NCBI GenBank assembly: GCA_031281265.1 | Contig: JAITFO010000051.1 | Location: 1 to 64,000 of the forward strand | Reading direction: 5' to 3' | From: Candidatus Fibrimonadaceae bacterium | Lineage (GTDB): Bacteria; Fibrobacterota; Fibrobacteria; Fibrobacterales; Fibrobacteraceae | DNA: 64,000 nt | Shown here: piece after piece, positions 10,581-21,784 of the stretch | Layout of the letters: each line of letters opens with the position of its first letter | Position numbering within the stretch: position 1 is the first letter of the stretch | Notes under the pieces: model-generated | What the model was told of the DNA's origin: nothing | The model's input: the letters and a program-made list of their open reading frames with translations, nothing else | Database searches by the model: none | Translations under genes and position numbers: made by a program

Positions 10581-10870
10581 TGAGTCACGAGTTTTTTCAC
10601 GAACAAGCCCATGTTGAAAAACACCATGCTCTAAAAAGGGGAATACTGTTATCCTTTATATGTTTGCTTTTATTGCTCTTATTGTATCTATACCGCATTT
10701 TCTGCCATTTTCAGGAGTTTGAAGCAGACCGCCTTGCCGCCGAAAAATGCGGAAGAAAATCCGCCTTGGAGAGCCTGAAATTTTTGCAGATGAGAGAGGG
10801 CAAAATTGGCTTTTTAGCAAATTTACTCTCGCTCCATCCTCGAACCGAGAAAAGGCTTAAAGTTATTTAG
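10577..10870 (+). CDS. Very small putative M48-like metallopeptidase
   Basis: 97 aa: 'HEQAH' (HExxH), one hydrophobic segment, 'FEADRLAAEKCGRKSAL' and 'LHPRTEKRLKVI', in the order of M48 motifs. Confidence 0.55.
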   Translation: MMSHEFFHEQAHVEKHHALKRGILLSFICLLLLLLLYLYRIFCHFQEFEADRLAAEKCGRKSALESLKFLQMREGKIGFLANLLSLHPRTEKRLKVI

Positions 10871-10873
10871 CTA

Positions 10874-11755
10874 TTAAACTCTAGCTATTAAAAACACCAT
10901 TGAACTCTCTTTGCTTTTGCCCGTACCGGGGAAATCCTCGCCCTGCGTTCCTTCTTGCAGCAGCTTGAATTTTCTGCCGTTTTTGGCAAATGCGTTCTTC
11001 GCTGTTTTGAGCAAAGTTTCGCCGTTCCATTCGCTGTAATTGGTAGAGAGCAATATAACTCCGTCATCTTCTAAAATACTCACCGCTTTTTCAGCTAAGT
11101 TTTCCAAATCCTTTTCCACCGAGAAATGGTATTTTCCATTCTTCGCAAAGCTGGGCGGGTCAATTGCAATGGCTCCGAATTTCTTCCCTTTTTTTATGCA
11201 CCAATCAATATATTCTTCGGAGCTGCCGCAAAAAAATTCCCCCTGTTTAATCTCCATTTCGTTTAAGAGATAATTCTCCTTGCCTTTGCTCAGATTTTTT
11301 TTGCTTATATCCACATTCACGGCCTTCACCGCACCGTTTTTCCGAGCGTGAACGCTGAAGGAGCATGTATAGGCAAATAGGTTCAGCATTTCTTTTTCTT
11401 TGCACAGCTGCGCAAAACAGTGCCGCGCCTCGCGCATATCCAAAAAAAGACCGGGGTTCAGGGTGTCCAGCAGGTCAACGGCAAATTTGCAACCGTATTC
11501 CTCAACAACGGTTTTGGAATTATCCCCAAACACCGCTTTAATGCTGCTATGGTCTGCAAATCTATATTTTACTGCGATGAATTTAGGGGAAAAGCGCTCT
11601 TTCAACAATTGTATTAACTCCTCTTCCCGCCCGAGCAAATTTTTGTTGAAAAATTGAATTTGATAGCAATCGTTATATTTATCAACAGCAACGCCATCTA
11701 AACCGTCCGCTATTCCGTTGCACAATCTATAAGCAGTAGGGGAGCCTTTTAACAC
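10874..11755 (-). CDS. Class I SAM-dependent methyltransferase, RlmI/RlmK-like 23S rRNA methyltransferase
   Basis: 'YRLCNGIADGLDGVAVDKY', 'LNPGLFLDMREARH', 'AIAIDPPSFAKN'. Confidence 0.85.
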   Translation of the reverse strand: MLKGSPTAYRLCNGIADGLDGVAVDKYNDCYQIQFFNKNLLGREEELIQLLKERFSPKFIAVKYRFADHSSIKAVFGDNSKTVVEEYGCKFAVDLLDTLNPGLFLDMREARHCFAQLCKEKEMLNLFAYTCSFSVHARKNGAVKAVNVDISKKNLSKGKENYLLNEMEIKQGEFFCGSSEEYIDWCIKKGKKFGAIAIDPPSFAKNGKYHFSVEKDLENLAEKAVSILEDDGVILLSTNYSEWNGETLLKTAKNAFAKNGRKFKLLQEGTQGEDFPGTGKSKESSMVFLIARV

Positions 11756-11761
11756 AATTAT

Positions 11762-11992
11762 TTATGCTAATTTATCAGCAACACCTATTCTCAGTTCCTT
11801 AATTTCCATTTTAAGCTCTCTGATTTCATTGGTGGAGGCTTCCCATAATCCCTTCCACGCCATTACCGACTGCGTAAGTGCCTCTAGCTGGTTATCTCTT
11901 TTATCTTTAAAAATTTTAGCAAATACAGTTAGTATGGCAGCTATTCCTGCCAAACCGCCTATTGCACCAGCATACGCCAATATTTGCTCCAT
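11762..11992 (-). CDS. Small membrane/coiled-coil protein, unknown function
   Basis: ORF with one hydrophobic segment and a C-terminal heptad-like region; start taken at MEQILAYAGA. Confidence 0.5.
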   Translation of the reverse strand: MEQILAYAGAIGGLAGIAAILTVFAKIFKDKRDNQLEALTQSVMAWKGLWEASTNEIRELKMEIKELRIGVADKLA

Positions 11993-12039
11993 ATATTTAA
12001 TATAGAAATTAATTCCCAGCATTTTCTATATTCCACCTC

Positions 12040-12750
12040 ATGAAGAAGATATTTTTCTTATTATTATGCGCTTATGCCTGTTCCATGGCTGCAGAGGGCG
12101 ATAATGAGGCCTCCAGTGTTATCTCTTTTAGCACAACATTTTTGGACTCAGCGGGGAACTACTTTTTCACTTACCCCACGGCTATGCCAGACCAAGCCGC
12201 TTTGCAGGAGCTACAGAAAAATTTTGTGACTCAAAGATTTGGGAAACATCCCTTTTCAACCAAGGATATAGCCGTATCCCTAAGCTATTACAAAGAGCAA
12301 AATAAAGATATAGAGATTTTAAAAGACCAAGTCTCTTTTCCCCTGCCCGGCATTGTGCAGTTTGTGACTTATTACTATTTGTATTCCCCCGGTGCTGCCC
12401 ACGGCGAAAACGGCTCCAAGGTTGGCCTTTATACGCTTGCAGACGGTAAAAAAATAGATTTAAAGAGTATTTTCACAAAAGGCTCTGAAAAGAGCGTAAT
12501 CCAATTGATAATCAAGGAATTTTTGAAAATGCAGAATTTGCAAAGGCTAGACGATTATTCTTATACCAAAAAAGAGAGCGATTTTACTCCGATCAACGTC
12601 ATGATTAGCGAACTCGGCATGGACTTTATTTACCCCACCTATAAATTAGCGCCTCACTTCGCAGGCGAGCAAAAGATATTTTTGCCATGGGATACACTAA
12701 AACTCTACCTGAATAAACAATCGGTTGTTTATCAGAAGTTGAAATTTTAA
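12040..12750 (+). CDS. Exported DUF3298/RsiV-like protein
   Basis: Signal peptide; 'YLYSPGAAHGENGSKVGLYTLADGKKIDLKSIF' resembles DUF3298 proteins. Confidence 0.65.
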   Translation: MKKIFFLLLCAYACSMAAEGDNEASSVISFSTTFLDSAGNYFFTYPTAMPDQAALQELQKNFVTQRFGKHPFSTKDIAVSLSYYKEQNKDIEILKDQVSFPLPGIVQFVTYYYLYSPGAAHGENGSKVGLYTLADGKKIDLKSIFTKGSEKSVIQLIIKEFLKMQNLQRLDDYSYTKKESDFTPINVMISELGMDFIYPTYKLAPHFAGEQKIFLPWDTLKLYLNKQSVVYQKLKF

Positions 12751-12768
12751 AATTATCGGTTGTGATGT

Positions 12769-13830
12769 ATGCAAGAAAAAGTTCAGAAATTTTTAGAACG
12801 CTATGAAGAACTTGAACAAGAGCTTTCAAAACCCGACGTTGCTGCGAATCCGGAAATTTTCACAAAATTGCACAAAAGTTTTAAGGCTTTGGAAAAAACT
12901 CATATTGTTGGCTCCGAGTACATACGGCTTTGTAGCGATTTAAGGGAATGGAAAGAAGCCCTTAGCGGTAGCGACCAAGAACTTGCCCAAGCTGCCAAAG
13001 CGGAAATTTCCCCTTTGCAAGAGCGCATAGAAAGCATGGAGAGCGAGTTGCAGGTATTGATGGTTCCACCAGACCCTTTTGACAACCGCAATGCTATTTT
13101 GGAAATCAGGGCCGGGACAGGCGGCGATGAATCATCTCTTTTTGCTGGCGATTTATTCAGGATGTACAGAGCGTATTTGGAGAACAGGGGTTTTAAGGTA
13201 GAGGTGACCGACATCAGCGAAGGGACGGTTGGCGGTTTTAAGGAAATTTGCCTTTTTGTGAGCGGAACCGATGCTTACGGGGTTTTAAAATTTGAGAGCG
13301 GTGCGCACAGAGTGCAGCGTGTGCCAGAAACCGAATCGCAGGGAAGGGTGCATACATCGGCGGCAACGGTAGCGGTTATGCCAGAAGCAGAGGAAGTTGA
13401 TGTTGACATTCGCAACGAAGATTTAAAAGTGGATGTGTACAGGGCAAGCGGTGCGGGCGGCCAGTACATAAACAAAACGGATTCAGCGGTTCGCATAACC
13501 CATATCCCAAGCGGCGTGGTTGTGGCTTGCCAAACGGAACGCAGCCAAATTCAAAACCGCTCAAAAGCCATGGAACTATTGCGCTCCCGCCTTTTAGACC
13601 ACGCTATCTCCGAAAAGCAGAGAAAGGAAGCCGCCGAAAGAAAGAGCCTTGTTGGCACCGGAGACCGCAGCGACAAAATTCGCACTTACAATTTTCCCCA
13701 AAACAGGGTTACAGACCACCGCATAAACTTAACCCTCTACAATTTGGACAAGATAATAGCAGGGGATTTACAGGGGATTATAGACGCTTTGCACTTAGCG
13801 GATGCGCAGAGCAAGTTAGGTAACTCATGA
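12769..13830 (+). CDS. prfA: Peptide chain release factor 1
   Basis: '[22 protein letters not shown]', '[25 protein letters not shown]', '[22 protein letters not shown]'. Confidence 0.95.
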   Translation: MQEKVQKFLERYEELEQELSKPDVAANPEIFTKLHKSFKALEKTHIVGSEYIRLCSDLREWKEALSGSDQELAQAAKAEISPLQERIESMESELQVLMVPPDPFDNRNAILEIRAGTGGDESSLFAGDLFRMYRAYLENRGFKVEVTDISEGTVGGFKEICLFVSGTDAYGVLKFESGAHRVQRVPETESQGRVHTSAATVAVMPEAEEVDVDIRNEDLKVDVYRASGAGGQYINKTDSAVRITHIPSGVVVACQTERSQIQNRSKAMELLRSRLLDHAISEKQRKEAAERKSLVGTGDRSDKIRTYNFPQNRVTDHRINLTLYNLDKIIAGDLQGIIDALHLADAQSKLGNS

Positions 13831-15620
13831 AGATTTTTCTCAAATATTTTCTCGCCTCGGCGCTCGGCACTTTCTGTGCCTTCGCTTTGGTAATCATCAT
13901 GGCAATCATCTCTATATCTGCGATGTTGCTCGCCGATTCAAACCAAAAAAATGACTCGCCCATTTTAAGGATAAATCTGAGCGGTATAATCTCGGAAAAG
14001 GAGAGCTACGACCCGCTCTCTCTAGCGTTTTTCAAATTCGGGATAAAACAGCAGGGGTTAAACGATATTTTGAGCGCCATAGAAGAGGCAAAGTATAATT
14101 CCCAATACAAAGGCATATACCTGAATTTAGGCTTTGTTCAAGCGGGAATTTCTGCTATGCAAGAGATAAGAAACGCTCTGCTCAAATTTAAAGAGAGCGG
14201 GAAATTCGTGATTGCTTATGGGGAAATGGTTTCGCAAAGGAGCTATTACGCAGCATCGGTCGCGGATAAAATTATCATTAACCCGCTTGGGATGTTGGAT
14301 TTTAAAGGGCTTGGGAGCATGAGGCAATACAACAAGGGAATTTTTGAAAAGATGGGAATTGAGATGCAGGTATTCAAGGTGGGTGAATATAAATCTTATG
14401 TTGAACCTTATATCAGTTCTGCCATGAGTGACTTTGACAGAGAGCAGAGAAGCGTTTATTTAAAAGCGTTGTGGGGAGAAATACTGAGCGGGATTTCTGA
14501 GAGCAGAGATATTCCCATAGATTCGCTTGAACGTTATGCAGACGAGTACCTGCTCTTTTCCAACACGGAAAATTTGGTGAAATACAAACTGGCAGACTCG
14601 CTTGCCTATAGAGTGGATTTTGAAAATTCCTTAAAGGAAATGGCAGGAATTAAAAAGGAAAAAGAGCTTAAATTCGCTAAAGTCTCGGATGTGCTGAGCG
14701 ATTATATGCTGAGAAGCGTTGCTAAAAACGCTGGCAAAATAGCTGTTCTTTATGCAGAAGGCAGCATTGTTGGCGATGAAGAAGCGGATTTATATTCCGG
14801 TTCTGTTATAGCCGCTAAAACATATTTAAAAGAGCTGAAAAAATTGCAGGAAGATAGCTCCGTTAAAGCCGTTGTTTTTAGGGTGAATTCCGGTGGCGGT
14901 TCCGCCTATGCCTCAGACCAGATTTGGCACAGTATCCGTGAACTCTCAAAAGTGAAACCCGTTGTGGCTTCTCTTGGCTCCCACGCGGCGAGCGGTGGAT
15001 ATTACATAGCTTGCGGTGCAAACAAAATAGTGAGTTCCCCAACCACGCTAACAGGTTCTATAGGGATTTTTGGGATTTTCCCAAGCGGTGAAAAACTCGC
15101 CAGCGATGTTGGAGCCGCTTATGACGGAATAGGCACAAATAAAAACACCTTATTTGGCGAGCAGGTTTTGAGCATTCCGTTCTTGGAAGCGGGGGTTTTG
15201 CCTGCGCGCCCTTTAAGCGAGAGCGAACACGCGATGTTGCAGGCTTTTGTTGAGCGCGGCTATAGCATATTTTTATCCCGCTGCGCAGAGGGCAGGGGCA
15301 AGAGCGTGCAGGCTTTGGATTCCATAGGACGGGGCAGGGTTTGGGCTGGAGCTAAAGCGGTTGAGATAGGGCTTGCAGATACGCTGGGTGGTTTTGAAAC
15401 AGCCTTGGAAATAGCAGCAACCCTTGCAAACCTAGGTGATTATTATACAGAGGAATTTCCCAAACCCAAAGACCCCTTTGAGAGATTTTTTGGAGAGATG
15501 TTTGGTTATGCAAAACTGAGAACCCTTGAATTTATTTTGGGAAAAGACGGCTTAGAAACCGCCAAGCTGCTAAACGCCCTTTCCAACCACGACTACCGGC
15601 AGGCAATTTCTATATTTTAG
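13827..15620 (+). CDS. sppA: SppA-type (67K) signal peptide peptidase, second paralog
   Basis: N-terminal TM; '[17 protein letters not shown]' and '[33 protein letters not shown]'. Confidence 0.9.
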   Translation: MKIFLKYFLASALGTFCAFALVIIMAIISISAMLLADSNQKNDSPILRINLSGIISEKESYDPLSLAFFKFGIKQQGLNDILSAIEEAKYNSQYKGIYLNLGFVQAGISAMQEIRNALLKFKESGKFVIAYGEMVSQRSYYAASVADKIIINPLGMLDFKGLGSMRQYNKGIFEKMGIEMQVFKVGEYKSYVEPYISSAMSDFDREQRSVYLKALWGEILSGISESRDIPIDSLERYADEYLLFSNTENLVKYKLADSLAYRVDFENSLKEMAGIKKEKELKFAKVSDVLSDYMLRSVAKNAGKIAVLYAEGSIVGDEEADLYSGSVIAAKTYLKELKKLQEDSSVKAVVFRVNSGGGSAYASDQIWHSIRELSKVKPVVASLGSHAASGGYYIACGANKIVSSPTTLTGSIGIFGIFPSGEKLASDVGAAYDGIGTNKNTLFGEQVLSIPFLEAGVLPARPLSESEHAMLQAFVERGYSIFLSRCAEGRGKSVQALDSIGRGRVWAGAKAVEIGLADTLGGFETALEIAATLANLGDYYTEEFPKPKDPFERFFGEMFGYAKLRTLEFILGKDGLETAKLLNALSNHDYRQAISIF

Positions 15621-15622
15621 TT

Positions 15623-16300
15623 ATGGACTGGTATTATATAGACTCCTCTAAGCCAGAGGGTAAAAGGAGAAACGGGCCTTGGTCTCCAAGGCAGATGCTT
15701 TTATTTGCTGAACAAGGTGCTTTTGTACCAGAAACCCTTGTATGGAGAGATGGCTTTGACGGCTGGCGTCCTTGGGGCATAGCGGAGCCGGAGCTAAAAA
15801 CGCAGTTCCAGACAGAAACGGTAAAGCAGGTTGTAGAAGAGGAGATTTTGCCCAATATCGATGCCAGCAAAACCGAATATGCGGGATTTTTGATAAGGCT
15901 GTGCGCTTTTTCGATAGATGCAGTTATTTTGCAGCTCATCTTTGTTCTGCTAACCCCAATCCATGCGAGTTTTGGCATTATCTCGGAAGTGACCCCGCAG
16001 ACAACTGTTGCAGAACTTATGCCTACCATGCTTTTTGCTTTTTGCCTGATATTCTTTTACAACTCTTTTTTTGTGAAGAACTTCTCTGGAACTCTTGGGA
16101 AAATTGTGTTTGGCTTAGCTGTTGTGCGCCATAGCGGGAAGCCCATGACATGGAGCTGCGCTTTTTTGAGGGCTTTCATCGCATTTTTTTCCAGCTCTTT
16201 CTTTGGTGCGGGCTGCTTGATTGCCGCGTTTGACATTGAAAAACGGGCTTTGCACGATTTTATGGCAGACACCAGGGTTTTAAAATTGCAGAGGACCTAA
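15623..16300 (+). CDS. GYF_2 plus RDD domain membrane protein
   Basis: N-terminal 'WYYIDSSKPEGKRRNGPWSPRQMLLFAEQGAFVPETLVWRDGFDGWRPW'; C-terminal RDD-like 'YAGFLIRLCAFSIDAVIL...GTLGKIVFGLAVV'. Confidence 0.8.
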   Translation: MDWYYIDSSKPEGKRRNGPWSPRQMLLFAEQGAFVPETLVWRDGFDGWRPWGIAEPELKTQFQTETVKQVVEEEILPNIDASKTEYAGFLIRLCAFSIDAVILQLIFVLLTPIHASFGIISEVTPQTTVAELMPTMLFAFCLIFFYNSFFVKNFSGTLGKIVFGLAVVRHSGKPMTWSCAFLRAFIAFFSSSFFGAGCLIAAFDIEKRALHDFMADTRVLKLQRT

Positions 16301-16318
16301 AAATTAGGGGGATTTCAA

Positions 16319-16525
16319 TTGAAACTTTCGATAAACGGCGAAGATGTGGAAGCGAATTATGCAACTCTAGGTGAGTGGGCAGACGTTGAACTCGGCAATG
16401 CCAACGGCATTCAAGGCATTGCCGTAGCTGTGAACGATAACATTGTGCCAGATTCGCAGTGGGTTTCTTTTGCGTTGCACGACGGCGATAAAATTTTGGT
16501 TGTTGCGGCGGCTCAAGGGGGCTAA
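16319..16525 (+). CDS. thiS: Sulfur carrier protein ThiS
   Basis: 68 aa ubiquitin-like protein ending in GG ('DKILVVAAAQGG'); directly upstream of thiC. Confidence 0.85.
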   Translation: MKLSINGEDVEANYATLGEWADVELGNANGIQGIAVAVNDNIVPDSQWVSFALHDGDKILVVAAAQGG

Positions 16526-16528
16526 TAG

Positions 16529-17974
<1,446 letters not shown>

Positions 17975-18070
17975 AAATTTGAGTTGCTTTTTTGAAAAAA
18001 CTTTAGTCTTTTTTTCATAAAAATTAAAATATTTTTTCAACATTTTTTCGATGAATTTTCTTCCTTTTTT

Positions 18071-18087
18071 TTGGCACGTTTCTTGCA
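18071..18087 (+). promoter_or_regulatory. Candidate sigma-54 (-24/-12) promoter
   Basis: TTGGCACG-TTTC-TTGCA matches the TTGGCACG-N4-TTGCW consensus, about 50 bp upstream of a lipoprotein ORF. Confidence 0.5.
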
Positions 18088-18139
18088 GATTGGTATATAT
18101 TTACAAGTGTAGGGTCACTTAATTTCTAGGGAGGTTTTT

Positions 18140-19066
18140 ATGAAAAACCGTCATCTCTATTTCGCATTATTGGCACCGGCTGCCTCTATTGCCTTGCTGT
18201 CCGCTTGCGGAGAAGGCAACCCATTCAACCTGGAAGATTCCTATGAATGGAGGCAGATACAGGTAGCAGTTGAGAATGTAGTTGACAACCAGATACCTGG
18301 TTGCTTCAAAGACACAAACAACTGCCCAGAAGGGGGTATCACCGTTCCAGAACCCCCGCCCCCACCCCCACCCCCTACTTCCTCATCATCCGCAGATGAT
18401 CCGGAACCAGGGCCAGTTCAGAGCAGCAGTTCTGTTGAACCGAGCGGCAGCGTTGAAAGCAGCAGCTCAGTTGAACCGAGTAGCAGTTCTGTTGAACCTA
18501 GCAGCAGCAGCGTGAGCCTAAGCAGTTCGAGCGTTATGCCTAGCAGCAGCAGCGTTGCAACAAGCAGCAGTTCCATTGCACCTAGCAGTTCCAGCGTGGC
18601 ACCACCACCACCACCTCCGAGCAGTAGCAGCATTGCAAGCAGCAGTAGCGTGGCACCACCACCTCCTCCACCACCCAGCAGCAGCTCTAGCGAGCAATCC
18701 AGTGGTGGCAATAGCTGTGGTTACAAAAATGATGCTAATTTGTGCCCAGGGGTTGCTATTACGAGTGTAAAAGCAGAAAACATAAACAAGGCTGACGACG
18801 CGAATATCAATGATGGCGATAGGTGTTATTTTGCAACTACAATCACCCAACTCGCCAATATAAGCGGAAACTTTACGATTAATGGAAAAACTGTTGCAAA
18901 GTGCGGAAGACCTGGTTGGGGACAACCTACATGTGCTGAGGCTTTGAGCACAGCAGGTGTGACTACGGTGGATGAAGGGTATTACATTTATACTCCAGAT
19001 AACTATAAGGCAGGTTTTGTAATCTCTAATTCTTACGCTCCGAATTTGCATCCTAATTGCCGGTAG
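18140..19066 (+). CDS. Lipoprotein, paralog family member 1 (conserved head, Ser/Pro-rich linker, unique C-terminus)
   Basis: Lipobox 'LLSACGEGNPFNL', 'EWRQIQVAVENVVDNQIPGC...CPEGGI', long SSSS/PPPP linker; SD-like 'gggagg' upstream. Confidence 0.8.
   Translation: MKNRHLYFALLAPAASIALLSACGEGNPFNLEDSYEWRQIQVAVENVVDNQIPGCFKDTNNCPEGGITVPEPPPPPPPPTSSSSADDPEPGPVQSSSSVEPSGSVESSSSVEPSSSSVEPSSSSVSLSSSSVMPSSSSVATSSSSIAPSSSSVAPPPPPPSSSSIASSSSVAPPPPPPPSSSSSEQSSGGNSCGYKNDANLCPGVAITSVKAENINKADDANINDGDRCYFATTITQLANISGNFTINGKTVAKCGRPGWGQPTCAEALSTAGVTTVDEGYYIYTPDNYKAGFVISNSYAPNLHPNCR
18352..18700 (+). repeat. Low-complexity Pro/Ser codon repeat encoding the linker
   Basis: Runs of ccc/cca and agc/agt codons (PPPPPPP, EPSSSSV, SSSS). 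Confidence 0.85.
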
Positions 19067-19088
19067 GCTTTATAATACGCCTTTAAAC

Positions 19089-19113
19089 CGCCCCCTACAA
19101 GGGGGCTTTTTTG
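19089..19113 (+). terminator. Rho-independent terminator
   Basis: GCCCCCTACAAGGGGGC followed by TTTTTT. Confidence 0.85.
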
Positions 19114-19223
19114 TTAACCCCCCTTTTTTTTTGTGCAAAAATGAAAAAAATTGTCGTTTTCCGTAAAAAAAATCTATATTTAGTTTTTGGAGACCCTACA
19201 CCCCTCCCAAAACCGAGGCTTTT

Positions 19224-20990
19224 ATGAAAAAGCGATACCTTTATCTTGTTCTTTTGGCGTTATCCGCCTATTTCACCTTTTTAGCTGCCTGCGGAGAAGG
19301 CACTCCCTACAGCTTAAAAGATTCCCCTGAATGGCTTCAAATACAACATGCCGTGGAGGATGTGGTTGATATCAATATACCCAATTGTTTCAATTACGAA
19401 GTGGACTGCCCAGAAGGAGGCATCAGAATCCCCGAGAAGCCTTCCTCTTCATCTAGACCAACTGAGTTGCCATCCTCCTCCTCCAAAGAAGATGAGCCGG
19501 AGCCGCCACAACAGACATACAATTTAACTTGCGTCGGTACTTCAACAGGGGTTGCTGGCATAGTAATCACCCAGCCTACCGTGAAATGCAATGGCGAGAA
19601 TGTCACTGCTACATTTTCACCTAGTACGCTTAGTTGGACTACACCGACAGAAGGCACTTACGATGTGACTGCAACGGCAGTTTGCGGACCCAGCAGTCAA
19701 ACGGAGCCTTGCGGAACCCTAGTAGTTGCCCCACCACCCACTGCAACTGAATTAACTTGCACCGGATTGGCTGCAACGGGAATCGCAGGAGCTGCAATCA
19801 CCCCACCTACCGTAACATGCGGAACCGTTACCATCAACAACCCAACCTTTACTGGAGCACCTACGCCTAATTGGACTGCTCCGAATGAGGGTACTTATAA
19901 CGTATCCGCTAATGCTACAACAGACTGCAAGGAAGCCAAATCTTGCGGAACCATAATAATTAGCCCCAAGCTGAATTGCGCTGCTCTCCCAACGGCTCCG
20001 GTAATCGCTGAAACTGCGGTAACCCCACCGGCTGTGACTTGCGGCACCACTGCTGTTGCTGCTACAGATATTGGTTGGAGCGGGCAGCCTACTTGGAGTA
20101 GTCCAGCTCAGGGCACTTATAACACCGTTAAAGCAACGGCAAATGCCGGGGCTTGCAAAGACCAAACAGCAACTTGCAGCGGCACCTTGACGGTAAACGC
20201 AAAACTGAAATGCGGTAATATTGGGCAAACAATAACAGTTGGGCAAACTCCTACCAAGGCAGCGAATTTAGTGACCTGCGGTTCTAACAATGTCACCAGT
20301 GGCATCACTTGGAACCCAACCTCCGTAGGCGGTGCAATTAACACTGCACAGAATATCAGCAATGTAAAGGCAACAGCCACTTGCGGTGGTAGTAGCCAGA
20401 CAGCTGATTGCTCAGGCACAATAACGGTGAATGCGAGCAGTGCGAGTACAACAAGTAGTGCGAGTACAACAAGTAGTGCGAGCACAACAAGCAGTGCGAG
20501 CACAACAAGCAGTGCAAGCACAACAAGCAGTGCAAGCACAACAAGTAGTGCAAGCAACACAAGCAGTGCAAGTAACAACGCAAGTAGCGCAAGTGGTGCC
20601 GCTGGTGGTATAGATAAACCTCTTCAAATCACAGGAGATGGAGGGAATTTACCTGGTGCTGGTGTCTTAGAGAATTTGGATGGCATAATCTATATAAGCG
20701 GAGCAAGCTCGACTAATAGAAATTATCTACAATGTAGTTCTATGCAAGGTGGAACTGTTTCTGTACAATATTGTGATTATACTAATGGAGACTGTACCCC
20801 GAACAAAGAGTGTACTGCTGCAAGCAATAATATAAGATGTCGGTTAGCCGACATTACTTTCACGAAGCCAGAGGGTTCAACTGATCCCAATGTATGCCAG
20901 AACACCAATAACTGTACATATAAAGTAAAAGTTAAATTTACCATAGTATCAGGTAGTAGCTATCCATCCGGTTGCAAAATAGGCGGATAA
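19224..20990 (+). CDS. Lipoprotein, paralog family member 2, with four Cys-containing Ig-like repeats and an SSASTT repeat linker
   Basis: Lipobox 'FLAACGEGTPYSL', 'EWLQIQHAVEDVVDINIPNC...CPEGGI'; four roughly 75-aa repeats with 'L.C.......CG(T/S)....G' pattern. Confidence 0.8.
   Translation: MKKRYLYLVLLALSAYFTFLAACGEGTPYSLKDSPEWLQIQHAVEDVVDINIPNCFNYEVDCPEGGIRIPEKPSSSSRPTELPSSSSKEDEPEPPQQTYNLTCVGTSTGVAGIVITQPTVKCNGENVTATFSPSTLSWTTPTEGTYDVTATAVCGPSSQTEPCGTLVVAPPPTATELTCTGLAATGIAGAAITPPTVTCGTVTINNPTFTGAPTPNWTAPNEGTYNVSANATTDCKEAKSCGTIIISPKLNCAALPTAPVIAETAVTPPAVTCGTTAVAATDIGWSGQPTWSSPAQGTYNTVKATANAGACKDQTATCSGTLTVNAKLKCGNIGQTITVGQTPTKAANLVTCGSNNVTSGITWNPTSVGGAINTAQNISNVKATATCGGSSQTADCSGTITVNASSASTTSSASTTSSASTTSSASTTSSASTTSSASTTSSASNTSSASNNASSASGAAGGIDKPLQITGDGGNLPGAGVLENLDGIIYISGASSTNRNYLQCSSMQGGTVSVQYCDYTNGDCTPNKECTAASNNIRCRLADITFTKPEGSTDPNVCQNTNNCTYKVKVKFTIVSGSSYPSGCKIGG
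20434..20570 (+). repeat. Tandem 18-bp repeats (agtgcgagcacaacaagc type) encoding (SSASTT)n
   Basis: Direct reading of 'agtgcgagtacaacaagt' and close variants in tandem. Confidence 0.9.
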
Positions 20991-21013
20991 GCAAGGGCAA
21001 GCCGTAAACAACA

Positions 21014-21042
21014 AAGCCCCCCCGAAAGGGGGGGCTTTTTTT
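21014..21042 (+). terminator. Rho-independent terminator
   Basis: AGCCCCCCC-GAAA-GGGGGGGCT then TTTTTT. Confidence 0.9.
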
Positions 21043-21084
21043 GTATATTTATAGTAAGAGGTGTATTATGTTTAGGATTTTCAG

Positions 21085-21405
21085 GTGTTAGCCTGTAAAA
21101 ATTTATTATATTACATATTAGAGAGATTTTATGAGTATGAATGGGATGAAGCCAAAAATACTGAGAATATTGAAAAGCATAGAGGCTTGCCTTTATCTGA
21201 TGGTATTAAAGTATTTTGGGATAAAGCAAGAGTTATATCTGAGGATGAGAGATTTAACTATGGAGAAAAGCGTCATATAGCGATAGGTAAAGTTAAAGGA
21301 AGAGTTTTATCTGTATGCTTTACATATCGTAGATTTTTGAAGAGGCGTTTGATTTCCGTTAGAATTGCAAGTAGAAAAGAAAGGAGATGGTATTATGGAA
21401 AATAA
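21085..21405 (+). CDS. BrnT-like (type II toxin family) protein
   Basis: 'YEWDEAKNTENIEKHRGLPLSDGIKVFWD...GEKRHIAIGKVKGRVLSVCFTYR...LISVRIASRKERRWY' is a typical BrnT layout. Confidence 0.8.
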   Translation: MLACKNLLYYILERFYEYEWDEAKNTENIEKHRGLPLSDGIKVFWDKARVISEDERFNYGEKRHIAIGKVKGRVLSVCFTYRRFLKRRLISVRIASRKERRWYYGK

Positions 21406-21652
21406 AGTTTACGTTATGACCGCCAAGCAGGCAGCTAAGGCTTTCCCTATAGATGAGAAGTTATATGCTCGCCTCAAAGAACTGGAAGATTCGGGCTTTG
21501 AGCCGGATATTTATGATGAACACCCGGAAGTGACAGATGATGCAAGATTTGTTAGAGTAAGCGACCTTGATATCATAATTGATAACATATTCGGTGGCAT
21601 ATTTAAACGCATTTTTAAGAAAAAACCAAAAGCCGTATTGCATACGCCATAA
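21395..21652 (+). CDS. Putative partner (antitoxin candidate) of the BrnT-like toxin
   Basis: Overlaps the toxin 3' end by 11 nt; 'MENKVYVMTAKQAAKAFPIDEKLYARLKELEDSGFEPD'; not a recognisable BrnA. Confidence 0.55.
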   Translation: MENKVYVMTAKQAAKAFPIDEKLYARLKELEDSGFEPDIYDEHPEVTDDARFVRVSDLDIIIDNIFGGIFKRIFKKKPKAVLHTP

Positions 21653-21660
21653 AACAACAA

Positions 21661-21687
21661 AGCCCCCCGAAAGGGGGGGCTTTTTTT
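21661..21687 (+). terminator. Rho-independent terminator, near-identical to 21014-21042
   Basis: AGCCCCCC-GAAA-GGGGGGGCTTTTTTT. Confidence 0.9.
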
Positions 21688-21784
21688 GTATATTTATAAT
21701 AATTTGTACTTTGCAAACAAGTGTTGACGTTTTTTGAAAAATAAATTATTATATTTATTGTAGCGTATTGCAAATGGAGTTTTT

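Noticed and set aside
16240-16319. TPP riboswitch ahead of thiS-thiC
   Set aside because: Only about 19 nt separate the RDD gene from thiS and no CUGAGA/ACCUGA-type core is visible
18418-18711. Leu/Gly-rich minus-strand ORF
   Set aside because: Antisense translation of Ser/Pro codon repeats, no start context
20434-20570. Regularly spaced repeats that might suggest a CRISPR array
   Set aside because: 18-bp tandem units without spacers, in frame within a lipoprotein ORF (SSASTT repeats)
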